From Mesorhizobium sp. L-2-11 (GTDB taxonomy: Bacteria; Pseudomonadota; Alphaproteobacteria; Rhizobiales; Rhizobiaceae), in NCBI RefSeq assembly GCF_016756595.1, contig NZ_AP023257.1, positions 5,906,001-5,970,000 on the forward strand: a DNA stretch of 64,000 nt. Direction: 5' to 3'. Shown piece after piece: positions 52,049-61,689 of this stretch (position 1 is the first letter of the stretch; every line of letters starts with the position of its first letter). A program made the position numbers and the translations under genes. The notes below the pieces were generated by a model, which was not told the origin of the DNA, searched no databases, and worked only from the letters and a program-made list of their open reading frames with translations.

Positions 52049-53170
52049 ATGGCGACGGGTTACGTTTTTCACGAACAGCTGATGTGGCACGATACCGGCT
52101 CGAGCGCCGACATGATGCCTCCCGGCCGTTTTGTGGAACCCGGCCGGCATCTGGAATCGCCCGGCTCGAAGCGTCGGCTGAACAATCTCATCCAGGTCAG
52201 CGGCCTGTCGCGTCATCTGGTGCCGATCATTCCAGAACCGGTCTCGACCGACGACCTGTTGCGCGTGCACACGCAACGCCACGTCGACGATATCAGAATG
52301 CTCAGCGAGCGTGGCTCCGGCTTTGCCGGACCGCAGGCGCCGATCGGCCTCAACAGTTTCGACATTGCACTACTTTCCGCAGGCACGACCTATACCGCCA
52401 CGCGCGCCGTGTTGACCGGCCGCGTCGACAACGCCTATGCACTGGCCCGACCCCCCGGCCACCATGCCGAGCCCGACCAGGCGATGGGCAATTGCCTGTT
52501 CTCCAATATTGGCGTGTCCGTGCGCCGACTGCAGCATGAAGGCCTGCTCCGCCGCGCAGCCGTTGTCGACTGGGATGTGCATCACGGCAACGGCACCGAG
52601 ACGGTGTTTTATTCCGACCCTTCGGTGCTGACGATTTCCGTGCATCAGGACAATCTTTATCCGACCGGGCGCGGCGCGCTTGCGGACAACGGCAAAGGCG
52701 CTGGCGAAGGCTACAACATCAACATCCCGTTGCCGGCTGGCAGTGGCACGGGCGCCTATGAAGCGACCTTCGATCGCGTCATAGCCCCCGCACTGCGAGC
52801 CTATAAGCCGGATCTCGTCATTGTCGCCTCAGGCTTCGACGCCTCCGGATTCGATCCCCTCGGCCGCATGATGCTCAATAGCGAATGCTTCCGACGCCTC
52901 GCCGCACGGATGGTGGCACTTGCAGCCGAGACATCGCAGGGACGCCTGATGATGACCCATGAGGGCGGCTATTCGGAAGGCTATGTGCCTTTCTGCGGCC
53001 ATGCCGTCATCGAGACGCTGGCCAATCACCGCACCGAGGTGATCGATCCGCTGTCCGAGCATATCGACGAATGGGCCGGGCAGGACTTGCAGCCGCATCA
53101 GGCGGCGGTGATCGATGCCGCGGAAGCCCTGCTCGCCGGTCTGCGCCAACGCCTCGCCAGCGCGGCCTGA
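52049..53170 (+). CDS. Class II histone-deacetylase-like amidohydrolase
   Basis: A 373-residue arginase/deacetylase-fold enzyme. The active-site His pair is in RPPGHHAEPDQAMG (about 138-139). Zinc ligands are in VVDWDVHHGNGT (Asp176, His178) and SGFDASGFDPLG, and the catalytic Tyr is in HEGGYSEGY. Bacterial members deacetylate acetylpolyamines or other N-acetylated amines. The start has TCGGAGGA about 9 bases upstream. It lies 4 bases before the ABC permease gene, tying uptake to deacetylation. Confidence 0.93.
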   Translation: MATGYVFHEQLMWHDTGSSADMMPPGRFVEPGRHLESPGSKRRLNNLIQVSGLSRHLVPIIPEPVSTDDLLRVHTQRHVDDIRMLSERGSGFAGPQAPIGLNSFDIALLSAGTTYTATRAVLTGRVDNAYALARPPGHHAEPDQAMGNCLFSNIGVSVRRLQHEGLLRRAAVVDWDVHHGNGTETVFYSDPSVLTISVHQDNLYPTGRGALADNGKGAGEGYNINIPLPAGSGTGAYEATFDRVIAPALRAYKPDLVIVASGFDASGFDPLGRMMLNSECFRRLAARMVALAAETSQGRLMMTHEGGYSEGYVPFCGHAVIETLANHRTEVIDPLSEHIDEWAGQDLQPHQAAVIDAAEALLAGLRQRLASAA

Positions 53171-53174
53171 CGCG

Positions 53175-54032
53175 ATGGATTTTGTCGTCACCACGCTCCT
53201 CAATGGGCTGACGCTGATCAGCATCCTGATGCTGGTCGGGCTTGGGCTGGCGATCAGCTTCGGCCTGATGAACGTGACCAATCTGGCGCATGGCGAGTTC
53301 GTCACCGTCGGCGCCTTCGTGGTCTATTTCGTCCAGAGCATAGGCGGTTCCTTCTGGTTGGGGCTTGCCTTGGCTCCCATCGCCGGCGCGGTAGTGGGTT
53401 GCGTTCTGGAATTTGCCATCATCCGGCATCTCTATTCGCGGCCGGTCTCGACTGTGCTCGCCACCTGGGGGGTCAGCCTGATCCTGCAGCAAGGGATGGA
53501 ACTGACCTTCGGTCTCGGCGCCAAACCGGTGACGCCGCCAATCGAAGGCACGTTCGACCTCTTCTTCACCGTCTACCCCGCCTACCGCCTGATCCTGATC
53601 GCCATCGCCATGCTGACCTTGCTCGGCGTCATTCTGCTGATCGGCAGAACGTCCTTCGGGCTCGATATCCGCACCGTCATCCAGAATCGCGAGATGGCCG
53701 AGGGCGTCGGCATCAACACGCGGCGCACCTACGCCATCGCCTTCACCTTCGGCGCCGCCATCGCGGGCCTAGCCGGCGGCCTGGTAGCGCCATTGGCGAT
53801 CGTCCTGCCGCAGATGGGGGTGAACTACCTCGCCAACGCCTTCTTCGTCGTCATCGTCGGCGGTGTGGGCTCGATCGGCGGCCTCGTCGCCGGCAGCGTC
53901 TTCGTCGGCGGGCTGACCAGCATCCTGAACTACCAGATATCGCCATCGCTGGCACAGGCGGCCGTGCTGCTCGCGGCCATCGTAGCCGTTCGGTTGCGGC
54001 CCAACGGCTTGTTTAACGGAGCGTCGCGATGA
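53175..54032 (+). CDS. Branched-chain/urea-type ABC transporter permease 1
   Basis: A 285-residue LivH/UrtB-type permease. It has about eight hydrophobic helices, the early segment ISFGLMNVTNLAHGEFVTVG characteristic of the family, and the cytoplasmic coupling region RTVIQNREMAEGVGINTRR. Its stop overlaps the next permease start (ATGA). It is part of a five-gene importer, transcribed after the deacetylase. Confidence 0.93.
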   Translation: MDFVVTTLLNGLTLISILMLVGLGLAISFGLMNVTNLAHGEFVTVGAFVVYFVQSIGGSFWLGLALAPIAGAVVGCVLEFAIIRHLYSRPVSTVLATWGVSLILQQGMELTFGLGAKPVTPPIEGTFDLFFTVYPAYRLILIAIAMLTLLGVILLIGRTSFGLDIRTVIQNREMAEGVGINTRRTYAIAFTFGAAIAGLAGGLVAPLAIVLPQMGVNYLANAFFVVIVGGVGSIGGLVAGSVFVGGLTSILNYQISPSLAQAAVLLAAIVAVRLRPNGLFNGASR

Positions 54033-55015
54033 TCGCCCGTGACCGCAACTGGCTGCTGATCTTCGCCTTCTGCGTGGCGCTCGCCATCCTGTATCCGTTC
54101 ATCGCCGATGGCTATCAGCTTACGGTGATCCGGGACGCACTGATCTTCGGCCTGTTTGCTGCGAGCCTCGACTTCTTCTGGGGCCGCACCGGCATTCTGT
54201 GTTTCGGGCATGCCGCCTTCTTCGGCATCGGCGGCTACATCATGGCCCTGGTCACGCTCAACGACGCCATCCCCTTCGCCAGCCTACTCGGTGTCTTGGG
54301 CGCGATTGCTGGTGCGGCCCTTGTCGCCGCCATCATCGGTTACTTCCTGTTCTTCGGCGGCATCCGTGGCAGCTACTTTACCATCGTGACGCTGGCCCTG
54401 GGCGTCATCTGCCAGCAAGCGGCTGTCTCCTGGAGTTCGGTAACCGGCGGCGACAGCGGCCTGATCGGCATCCCGCCGATCGAGTTCGAGGTTGCCGGGT
54501 GGCATGTCGACCTCGGCCAGGACCTTCCCTCCTATATTTTCGTCTCGGCCATCGTCGCGGTAGCCGTGTTCGCACTGTGGTCGCTGAGCCGTGGCCGTTG
54601 GGGGACGGTGCTGACCGCCATCCAGGACAATGAAACCAGGGCCGCCGCGCTCGGCCACAACGCGCCCTTGCGGCTGCTCATCACCTTCATTCTGTCGGCA
54701 GCGATCGCCGGGCTGGCCGGCGCCCTCTATGTCTGCATGGCAGGGTTGGTGGCGCCCGATCTTTCCGGCCTGCTTCTGTCGACGGAGGTGATCGTTTGGG
54801 TGGCGGTCGGCGGGCGTGGCACGCTGCTTGGTCCGGTGCTCGGCGCCATCTTTATCCAGCGCGCGCAGCAGACGATCAGCAGCTTCAATCCGAGCCTGTG
54901 GCCGCTGCTGCTCGGCTGCGTCTTCGTCATCATCGTCTTCGTCTTGCCGGATGGCATCCTGTCGGTCTACGCGCGGCTGAAGAGCCTTTTCAAAGGCTGG
55001 AGGCGCGCGCAATGA
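54029..55015 (+). CDS. Branched-chain/urea-type ABC transporter permease 2
   Basis: A 328-residue LivM/UrtC-type permease. It has about nine helices, the SLDFFWGRTGILCFGHAAFF signature, and the coupling segment AIQDNETRAAALGHNAP. It overlaps both neighbours by 4 bases (ATGA), showing tight translational coupling. It pairs with permease 1 to form the membrane channel. Confidence 0.93.
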   Translation: MIARDRNWLLIFAFCVALAILYPFIADGYQLTVIRDALIFGLFAASLDFFWGRTGILCFGHAAFFGIGGYIMALVTLNDAIPFASLLGVLGAIAGAALVAAIIGYFLFFGGIRGSYFTIVTLALGVICQQAAVSWSSVTGGDSGLIGIPPIEFEVAGWHVDLGQDLPSYIFVSAIVAVAVFALWSLSRGRWGTVLTAIQDNETRAAALGHNAPLRLLITFILSAAIAGLAGALYVCMAGLVAPDLSGLLLSTEVIVWVAVGGRGTLLGPVLGAIFIQRAQQTISSFNPSLWPLLLGCVFVIIVFVLPDGILSVYARLKSLFKGWRRAQ

Positions 55016-55716
55016 GCGATGTCCTGCTGCAGGCTGCAAATGTTGGCATCCGCTTCGGCGGGCTGCAGGCGCTGGAAGCATTGAACCTCACCGTTCGCGA
55101 TAAGGAGCTCTGCTGCATCATCGGACCGAACGGTGCCGGCAAAAGCACGTTCCTCAACGTGCTGACCGGCACGCTTCGTCCGACCAGCGGTAGCGTGCGT
55201 TTCCTCGGCCAGGACATTGCGGGCATGCCATTGCACCGCATCGCCCGGCTCGGCATCGCCCGCAAATTCCAGATCCCCTCGATCTTTCCCAGCCTATCGG
55301 TGGAAGACAATCTGAACGTCGCGCGGTGGAGCGTGTCTTCACCAGCCCGCCCGGTTCGTGAGTTGCTGGACCTGGTCGCGCTCGGCAAGCGCGCCGCCAC
55401 GCTGGCTGGTGAGCTCGCGCATGGCCAGAAGCAATGGCTGGAGATCGGGATGGCGCTCGCGATCGAGCCGCGGCTGCTTCTGCTCGACGAGCCGACCGCC
55501 GGCATGACGCCTCAGGAGACGCTGGCGACGGCCGAAATGCTGTTGCGGCTTAAGGGCGAGTTTTCGATCGTCGCAGTCGAACACGACATCCGCTTCGTGC
55601 GGGCGCTGAACAGCGAGACGCTGGTGCTGCACCAGGGCCGAAGGTTACGCAGCGGCCCTTTCCACGACATCGAGGCCGACGAGATGGTCCGCGACGTCTA
55701 TCTGGGGAGGCGCTGA
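55012..55716 (+). CDS. ABC transporter ATP-binding protein (LivG/UrtD type)
   Basis: A 234-residue ATPase. Walker A is GPNGAGKST, the Q-loop region FQIPSIFPSLSVEDNL, and Walker B LLLLDEPTAGM followed by the H-loop VAVEHD. The signature segment is ELAHGQKQWLEIG, a HGQKQ form usual in UrtD-type subunits. It is the first of two ATPases of the importer, overlapping permease 2. Confidence 0.93.
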   Translation: MSDVLLQAANVGIRFGGLQALEALNLTVRDKELCCIIGPNGAGKSTFLNVLTGTLRPTSGSVRFLGQDIAGMPLHRIARLGIARKFQIPSIFPSLSVEDNLNVARWSVSSPARPVRELLDLVALGKRAATLAGELAHGQKQWLEIGMALAIEPRLLLLDEPTAGMTPQETLATAEMLLRLKGEFSIVAVEHDIRFVRALNSETLVLHQGRRLRSGPFHDIEADEMVRDVYLGRR

Positions 55717-55718
55717 AG

Positions 55719-56420
55719 ATGCTGCGGACAGTGGCAGTTTCGGCCGGCTACGGCGTGCTCCCGGTGGTTAGCGGTGTCGACATCAAGGTCGCAGCCGGCG
55801 AGGTAGTCGGCCTGCTCGGCCGCAATGGCGCCGGCAAGACAACGCTGCTGCGTGTCATCGCAGGGGCGTTGCGGACCAGGGGCGGGGCGGTGGTTCTCGG
55901 TGACCAGGATCTCACCCATGCGCCGGCCTTCCGCCGAGCGCGCGCAGGCATCGCGCATGTGCCGCAGGGCCGCGGGATTTTCAACCAGCTGACCGTGCGG
56001 CAGAACCTTGAGGTCGGCACCCGCGCCGCCAGGGGCCGTGGCGACAGAGCCATTCCGGCCGACGTCTTCGACTATTTTCCGATCCTTCGCGAACGTGAAT
56101 CGCAGGTCGCCGGCACGCTTTCGGGCGGCCAGCAGCAGATGCTGGCGATCGGCCGCGCGCTTTGCGGCCACCCTTCGGTGCTGCTCCTCGACGAACCCTC
56201 CGAAGGCATTCAGCCGAATATTGTCCAGTCTATCGCCGAGTTGGTGCCGCGCATCGCCCGCGAGCGCGGCATCGCTATCATCCTCGTCGAGCAGAATCTC
56301 GATCTCGTTCTCAAGGCTGCCGATCGATGCCTGGTGATGGAGAAGGGCAGGATCGTCCATTCGGGCGCGCCGGAGGCGTTCGCCGACGAAACCCTGCTCA
56401 AGGATCTACTGGCTTTGTAA
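55719..56420 (+). CDS. ABC transporter ATP-binding protein (LivF/UrtE type)
   Basis: A 233-residue ATPase. Walker A is GRNGAGKTT, the signature LSGGQQQML, Walker B VLLLDEPSEGIQP and H-loop ILVEQN. The PSEGIQP form is typical of UrtE-type subunits. It starts 2 bases after the previous gene. It completes the heterodimeric motor. Confidence 0.93.
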   Translation: MLRTVAVSAGYGVLPVVSGVDIKVAAGEVVGLLGRNGAGKTTLLRVIAGALRTRGGAVVLGDQDLTHAPAFRRARAGIAHVPQGRGIFNQLTVRQNLEVGTRAARGRGDRAIPADVFDYFPILRERESQVAGTLSGGQQQMLAIGRALCGHPSVLLLDEPSEGIQPNIVQSIAELVPRIARERGIAIILVEQNLDLVLKAADRCLVMEKGRIVHSGAPEAFADETLLKDLLAL

Positions 56421-56462
56421 GGCGCGCATGGGGCGCGCCTGGGAATAGAAGGGAACACAACA

Positions 56463-57632
56463 ATGATAAGCAGACGAACTGTTTTGAAATCGGGCGGCGC
56501 CGCAGCGGCCTTCGCCATGGTCGGAGCGCCGGCGATCTTGCGCGCGGCCGATACTGTCAAGATCGGACTGTCTATCCCGATCACCGGGCTGCAGGCGATC
56601 CTCGGCGAAACGCTGCTCAATTGCTACAAGCTGGCCGCCGACGATCTCAACGCCGCTAACGGCATCGGCGGACGCCAGGTCGAGCTGTTTGTCGAGGACA
56701 ACCAGACCACGACCAAGGGCTCGATCGACAAGGCACGCAAGCTGCTCAACGAAGATAAGGTCGACGTGATCATGGGCACGATCATATCGCCGGAGCGCAG
56801 CGCAACGCTGTCGGTGACCTCGAGGGCCAAGAAGCTGTTCTTCTACCCGACAAACTTCGAAGGCGGCGAATGCAACCGCTACTTCGTCGCTACCGGCCCG
56901 ATCCCGATGCAGCAGGTCGACCCGATGATGCCGTGGGTTGCCGAAAATCTCGGCAAGACAATCTACATCATGGCCTCAGATTATGCCTGGCCGCAGAAGA
57001 TGACCGAGGCAATCACGGCGGCCTATGAGAAGGCCGGCGGCAAGATCATAGGCGCCGACTACTATCCGTTCGGCACGACAGATTTTGGCCCCGCGTTCCA
57101 GAAGATCAAGTCGCTGAAGCCCGACGTCGTCTGGTCCATGGTAGTCGGCAACGACGCAGTCACCCAGCTCAAACAATATCGTAGCTTCGACATCAAGCAG
57201 CCGCTGATCGCCCCGCTGGATGAAGTCTTCAACAAGGATGCGCTTCCGCCCGGCGTGGCAGCCGGAACTTACGCGCCTCAGCCCTACTGGATGGCGCTCG
57301 ACAACCCGGTCAACAAGAAGTTCATTGCGAGCTTCCGCGATAAGTTCGGCCAGGAAAAGATGGTCAACGGCATCGGCGAAGCCGGCTACAACGGACTGCA
57401 CCTCTACGCGCTTGCCGCCGAGAAGGCCGGATCGCTGAAGGACGACGATGTACTGGCAGCGCTATCGACGATCGAATTCGATGCGCCGCAAGGCAAGATC
57501 CGGGTTGACGCAACCAACAATCACACGCTCTGCCATTCCTATGTCGGCAAAGCAGCAGCCGATGGCATCGGCTATGACATCGTCAAGGATTTCGGCGTCA
57601 TTGCGCCGGTAACACCAGACTGCAAGGTTTAA
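56463..57632 (+). CDS. ABC transporter substrate-binding protein (amide/urea-binding, AmiC/UrtA-like)
   Basis: A 389-residue periplasmic binding protein. It has a Tat-type leader (ISRRTVLKSGGAAAAFAMVG), then a mature part starting DTVKIGLSIPITGLQAILGE. The stretch YPTNFEGGECNRYFVATGPI is typical of the amide/urea-binding branch (AmiC/UrtA) of type I binding proteins, so short amides or N-acylated amines are likely ligands (inference). It is last in the operon, followed by a strong terminator. Confidence 0.92.
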   Translation: MISRRTVLKSGGAAAAFAMVGAPAILRAADTVKIGLSIPITGLQAILGETLLNCYKLAADDLNAANGIGGRQVELFVEDNQTTTKGSIDKARKLLNEDKVDVIMGTIISPERSATLSVTSRAKKLFFYPTNFEGGECNRYFVATGPIPMQQVDPMMPWVAENLGKTIYIMASDYAWPQKMTEAITAAYEKAGGKIIGADYYPFGTTDFGPAFQKIKSLKPDVVWSMVVGNDAVTQLKQYRSFDIKQPLIAPLDEVFNKDALPPGVAAGTYAPQPYWMALDNPVNKKFIASFRDKFGQEKMVNGIGEAGYNGLHLYALAAEKAGSLKDDDVLAALSTIEFDAPQGKIRVDATNNHTLCHSYVGKAAADGIGYDIVKDFGVIAPVTPDCKV

Positions 57633-57636
57633 CTGG

Positions 57637-57674
57637 AGTGGCTGCGCCGTTCATTCGGTGCAGCCACTTTTCCC
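57637..57674 (+). terminator. Rho-independent terminator of the importer operon
   Basis: A 13-base stem (AGTGGCTGCGCCG with CGGTGCAGCCACT, one G-T pair) and a short loop, followed by TTTT. It lies just after the binding-protein stop codon. Confidence 0.85.
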
Positions 57675-58829
57675 AGCGCTGTCGATTTCACCGGAGGATT
57701 TGAGAACCACTGGAAAAATCGGACGGCCTGAAGCTGCCTCCGCCCGCGCCTCGGATTCCCTCGGCGAGGTGAACTATATTCTTTTCGAGCGAACCTCAAT
57801 CCGCGGAAAATTCGTCAGCAGACGGTCTTGCCATTTCTTGCCGCGACGCGAACTGACATATCTGCGCTGTGGCTCCAGTCGTGACAGGCTGTCACGCCGT
57901 CAGATGGCGGCCGAGTTCATCTCTACGCATTCGACCTTGTGCTACCAGTCGGCTGAGCGTCCCTGGGACAGACGTCAACTTCATGTCGGTGGAACCAAGG
58001 GGTATGGGGGTGCCACGCATGGGCCTGTTATCCGATGGGTCGTAAGAAAATTTGGCCGGGATGTTCCGCTCCCCTCCTTTTGACCGGTTGAACCCGCTCA
58101 CCCGAATTGTCTATCCGAGCTAGCTCAAGCGGCCGATTTCGGGGGCGACCTATATCGGCTACTAATGACCTGTCGCTTGACGCTGGGGGTTAATTGGGTG
58201 GGCACGCGCGTCAGGCCGGGTGTGCAGGCTGGGGTACGGAAGTCGCAATCTTTGAAGGTCCGTCCCCGGCCGCACCCTTGAGACACCCGCCCGGGTGGCC
58301 TTGGGGGCGGCACTAGCCGGTGTAAGACTGACAAGCTGCCCAAGGCTCCGCTGTCTGGGTCATCGCTCAGTCACTATTTAGTTGTGCTGCCACTGCACCC
58401 CGCGAAGGCAGCTCAAAGCAGCGGGGACTAACCCCAAGCCCCCACCCCGGTCCCCGCTGCTCATTTACCGTCACGGAACCCCCCGAAGGTCCAGCCGATC
58501 CAGAGCGCCACCTTCAGCGCCCGTTCAGCGACCTTCGGCCGTGCCTCCTCGCCCCCGTAGTCCTCCCCGACGCTGCCTGAGGAGATCCTGAGGAGATCAC
58601 CGACGCAAAGGCAACCCCTCAGGCACCCGCTCGTCGACCACAAACGCCCTCCGCCGAAGCCTGACGATCCACTTTCGGCCGCTTCGTCAAGGAGACCGCA
58701 TTACCTGCCTGGGCGATCCTGATGATGACCGCAACGGCAACCACCGCCGTTACCTTGCCGCGATCTGACGCGGCGGTGGGGTCGCTGTGCCATGCGCATC
58801 CCAAACCGCCGGGCTCGAGCTAGCTTGCA
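57675..58829. other. Gene-poor 1.15-kb stretch
   Basis: No gene with convincing motifs was found. Minus-strand frames ending at 58461 (with RALKVALWIGWTFGG) and around 58619-58804 are open but lack ribosome sites and known families. The first ends exactly at a perfect hairpin (58417-58461), which is suggestive of a small gene or relic. The rest looks like decayed island sequence. Confidence 0.45.
58417..58461 (-). terminator. Perfect hairpin at the end of a possible minus-strand gene
   Basis: A 12-base-pair perfect stem (AGCAGCGGGGAC with GTCCCCGCTGCT) around a C/A-rich loop. On the minus strand it begins at the stop codon of a short open frame and is followed by TTTGAG, so it may be a terminator. 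Confidence 0.5.
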
Positions 58830-59531
58830 TTAGCAAAGATCGACCGTGAGCGGCACATGATCGCTCAACCTGGTCGTGACAAACTCGTCATAGCTTCCCA
58901 GCACTGCTGAGGACACCGCAATGCTGTTTGGCACAAAGACATAATCGATGTGAAAGCCCTGAACCCGCTTCCATTGATGGAAGTAGGTGGATGCGTTCTC
59001 CGCGCCGAATCTCTCCCCATGGTGCCCGTGCCACGCGCTGACCAGGCCAAGCCGATCAAGAACGTCCAGAACTCGCGCGAACTTCGCGTCCGGCTGTCTC
59101 CTCGCGTCGAAACTTACCAATTGGTTGAAGTCTCCGGCGAGGATTGCCGCGTTTTTGGAAATGAAACTCGACAGTTTGGACATGGCCCCCAACGTCGGCG
59201 CGACGTAATTTTCATCCTTTTTGACGCAGACACCGACAAGGTGGCGTTCCTCCGAGCCACGTACGGCTCTAACGGGAAGAAACAGCCGTTCTTCGATGAT
59301 GGGATCGATACGTTCGATCTGCCATCCGTTCATTCCGACCACTGCAAGGCCGTAGTCCGGATTGGTGCCTATCCAAGCTCCGGACGCATCGCCCTTGACG
59401 AGCGCAGCACAGTTGTTCGGAACTTCGGAAAGAATGGCAATGTCCGCCCCGATCGCGGTCAAGGCGGTCACCTTGCGATGAAATCCGCCCGCACAATTCC
59501 ACGCCACCACACGCAATCGTTGATTTTCCAT
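58830..59531 (-). CDS. Endonuclease/exonuclease/phosphatase-fold protein
   Basis: A 233-residue EEP-superfamily protein. Motifs appear in order: RVVAWNCAGGFHRK (Asn), ILSEV (Glu), ILAGDFNQLVSF (Asp-x-Asn) and TRLSDHVPLTVDL (Asp-His). No signal peptide is present. It may be a nuclease or a phosphatase; the sequence does not decide. It lies alone in the island's right part with weak ribosome site and about 260 empty bases upstream. Confidence 0.85.
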   Translation of the reverse strand: MENQRLRVVAWNCAGGFHRKVTALTAIGADIAILSEVPNNCAALVKGDASGAWIGTNPDYGLAVVGMNGWQIERIDPIIEERLFLPVRAVRGSEERHLVGVCVKKDENYVAPTLGAMSKLSSFISKNAAILAGDFNQLVSFDARRQPDAKFARVLDVLDRLGLVSAWHGHHGERFGAENASTYFHQWKRVQGFHIDYVFVPNSIAVSSAVLGSYDEFVTTRLSDHVPLTVDLC

Positions 59532-59788
59532 TCGCGCCCACCCGCCTCTCGCTCATTCTCCCCATGTCATTAGCCAAGGCAACGGTCCGTCGATAACGGT
59601 CGTCGCTCAAATGATTGTGGACAGCAAACACCGGGAGGGGGAACCGCCGGTAACCGGTTGTCCGATCAGGCGGGCGGATTTTTTCTGGGATATTTGAAGG
59701 TACATCGACCCCTCGCCGTTTGTTCCCCGTGACCGAGGCGAGTGGTAAAGCCGAGGTGGGTTCGTTATACCATGAAGAACACGGCATA

Positions 59789-60598
59789 TCACCCGGGCTT
59801 GCTGGCGATCACGGTGTCCTGTTGGCGTTTCGATCGAGAGCCGTAGACTATGTCATTGACGGCCAGGCCCACTCCTCGGTACAGGTCACGTATGTAACTC
59901 TCGATGTAGTGAACCCCGTGCTCAGGTGCGTCGAGTCGGAAGACCTCACAGAACTCCGAATAGTCGTGGAGCGGAGGGCCTTTCTTCTTCTCTGTCAACC
60001 AGAAGCTGGCTGTGCAAGTCGCTCCCTTCGCCATCACGCGCGTGATCTCGGAGAGGTAGTGCTCTAGGTCGACAGGAAGCATGTGAGTGAACACAGAAAC
60101 CAAGAAGACGAAGTCGAACGACTCGTCCTCGAAGGGAAAGCGGTACTTAGCTGCGGCCAAGCGGCCTCGGGGGTTATAGTATTTATTGTAGACGTCAGCA
60201 TGATGAAATCGGAAGTTGAGATGTTGCCGCCCTACAGTCCGCCGACAATAACGCACTTTGAATGGATCGATCTCTATTCCGTCATAACTCCCCGATCCTG
60301 TCAGATAGCCGGTCAGCGGCAACGCCATGCGGCCGATGCCGGAGCCGACATCGAGAACCCGGTCCGTAGGTTCAAGGCCTCGCTCGATCAGCCAAGAAAT
60401 CATTGACTCACCGATGGCGATGAACTCTCGCAGATTGCGAGAGCCGTCCATCCGGTCGGCATCGTGGAACATCCAGCAGGGTGGAGTCAGTTCATCACGC
60501 TGTCCCAAGAGCAGTCCAGCCCGATCTATGACATGATAGCGCACCGGATCCGGCAACAGCGCGATCCCCTTTGCAACTACTTTCGCGGCCAGCCTCAT
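59789..60598 (-). CDS. Class I SAM-dependent methyltransferase
   Basis: A 269-residue enzyme. The SAM loop is RVLDVGSGIGRMALPL, followed by an acidic strand end (YDGIEIDPFKVRYC) and motif post-I/II in ESFDFVFLVSVFTHM. The acceptor is unknown. Similar proteins modify sugars or lipids in polysaccharide regions. An ATG at 60598 is used. An upstream ATG at 60691 adds a basic segment of uncertain value. Confidence 0.85.
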   Translation of the reverse strand: MRLAAKVVAKGIALLPDPVRYHVIDRAGLLLGQRDELTPPCWMFHDADRMDGSRNLREFIAIGESMISWLIERGLEPTDRVLDVGSGIGRMALPLTGYLTGSGSYDGIEIDPFKVRYCRRTVGRQHLNFRFHHADVYNKYYNPRGRLAAAKYRFPFEDESFDFVFLVSVFTHMLPVDLEHYLSEITRVMAKGATCTASFWLTEKKKGPPLHDYSEFCEVFRLDAPEHGVHYIESYIRDLYRGVGLAVNDIVYGSRSKRQQDTVIASKPG

Positions 60599-60867
60599 GA
60601 TTGCCCACCTCAGTTTTGGCGTCGAGTGTCGCTTTCTTGAGATCGTCGGGACTCTGCCATACGGATGAGATTCATAGTGTATCTTCAGCATCCGTGTCGA
60701 TTTGAAGGCAAAACGAGCGGCCGAGCATCGCGAATAGGCGCTCGAGCCGCCATGATGCCAACGCCTTCTCAGCCGCGGGGGATCGGCCCCGATCCTTAAG
60801 ACGGTTTGACGGATCAGACCGGCGGCGCGGGCAGCGACGGGGCGAAGATCTCGCATGTTTGGCGGAG

Positions 60868-61400
60868 CTATGGTTCCTTCAGGCAGCCGGAGTGACCAAC
60901 GCTTTCGCCGATCAGCCAGCCCGCTCCAACGTCCGCTTCACCTGCATGGCTGTCCATTTCCCACACCGCGATGTCGCTAGCCCATGCTGTCGGAGGTCGC
61001 CGCGATCTGGCTGAGTTTCTGCCCTCTGCCTTGAACGGCCCGATGACCACCATCAGCTTCTTGGCGTCGGCTTCGGCCTTCGCCTTGATTGCCTCGGCCC
61101 GAACCAAAGTGCCAGGTCGAAGACCGCCGAGCTTCGTCCCTCTTGCCTTGGCCGCTGCCAGCGCCGCCCACGTCCGCTTCGAGATGAACTCCGCTCCTGC
61201 TCCGCTAGGGCCGCGTAGATGTGAAGCTGGAACTTGTCTGCGTGCGGCATCGAGGCCACCCGCAGCTTGACCTTCTTGTCGTCCATGACGGTGGCGATGA
61301 ACGACACCCTGCGGCTGAGGCGGTCGAGCTTGGCTACCAACAGCTCGGCCCCGCTCTGAAGGAGCGGCGGTCGCTGGCCCTCCGGAGGCAATCTCGATAT
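60868..61400 (-). pseudogene. Serine recombinase (resolvase) fragment, frameshifted
   Basis: The middle of a resolvase appears in one frame (AELLVAKLDRLSRRVSFIAT to FQLHIYAALAEQER). It continues in another frame (EFISKRTWAALAAAKARGTKLGG), with the shift near 61210. The N-terminal catalytic serine segment is absent and the C-terminal DNA-binding part is partial. It is a non-functional remnant of a mobility gene inside the island. Confidence 0.82.
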
Positions 61401-61472
61401 CGATGCTGATCCCGCTTGCTGTCACGTCTTCGAATACGGGAAACTGAAAGATCTCTTGTTTCTCGGACAACG

Positions 61473-61689
61473 CATGCCCGCCTCCGCTGCACGTCGCTCA
61501 CCGAGTGCTATTTATGCTGGAGGGCAGCGACTGCGCCGGGAATGGCCTTTAGTGCTGTTCGATAATCAGGTCCAAGCGCCTTCGCAGCTCGGTCTTGCGA
61601 TCCACAAAAGGCCGAAGATCCCTCGGGATCACCAGCCGAGCAAAGTAGCGACCGTCGCGATTGAGGAGATCTCGAACTCGCCCCGCCAT
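61473..61689 (-). pseudogene. Tyrosine integrase N-terminal fossil next to tRNA-Thr
   Basis: On the minus strand an ATG at 61689 opens MAGRVRDLLNRDGRYFARLV, then IPRDLRPFVDRKTELRR. A one-base deletion near 61580 shifts the frame to ALGPDYRTALKAIPGAVAAL. A second near 61513 shifts it to KIALGERRAAEAGM. Together they rebuild about 72 residues of a DUF6538-type N-terminal domain of phage/island integrases. The catalytic domain is gone. It sits 94 bases from the tRNA 3' end, the standard place for an island integrase. Confidence 0.75.
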
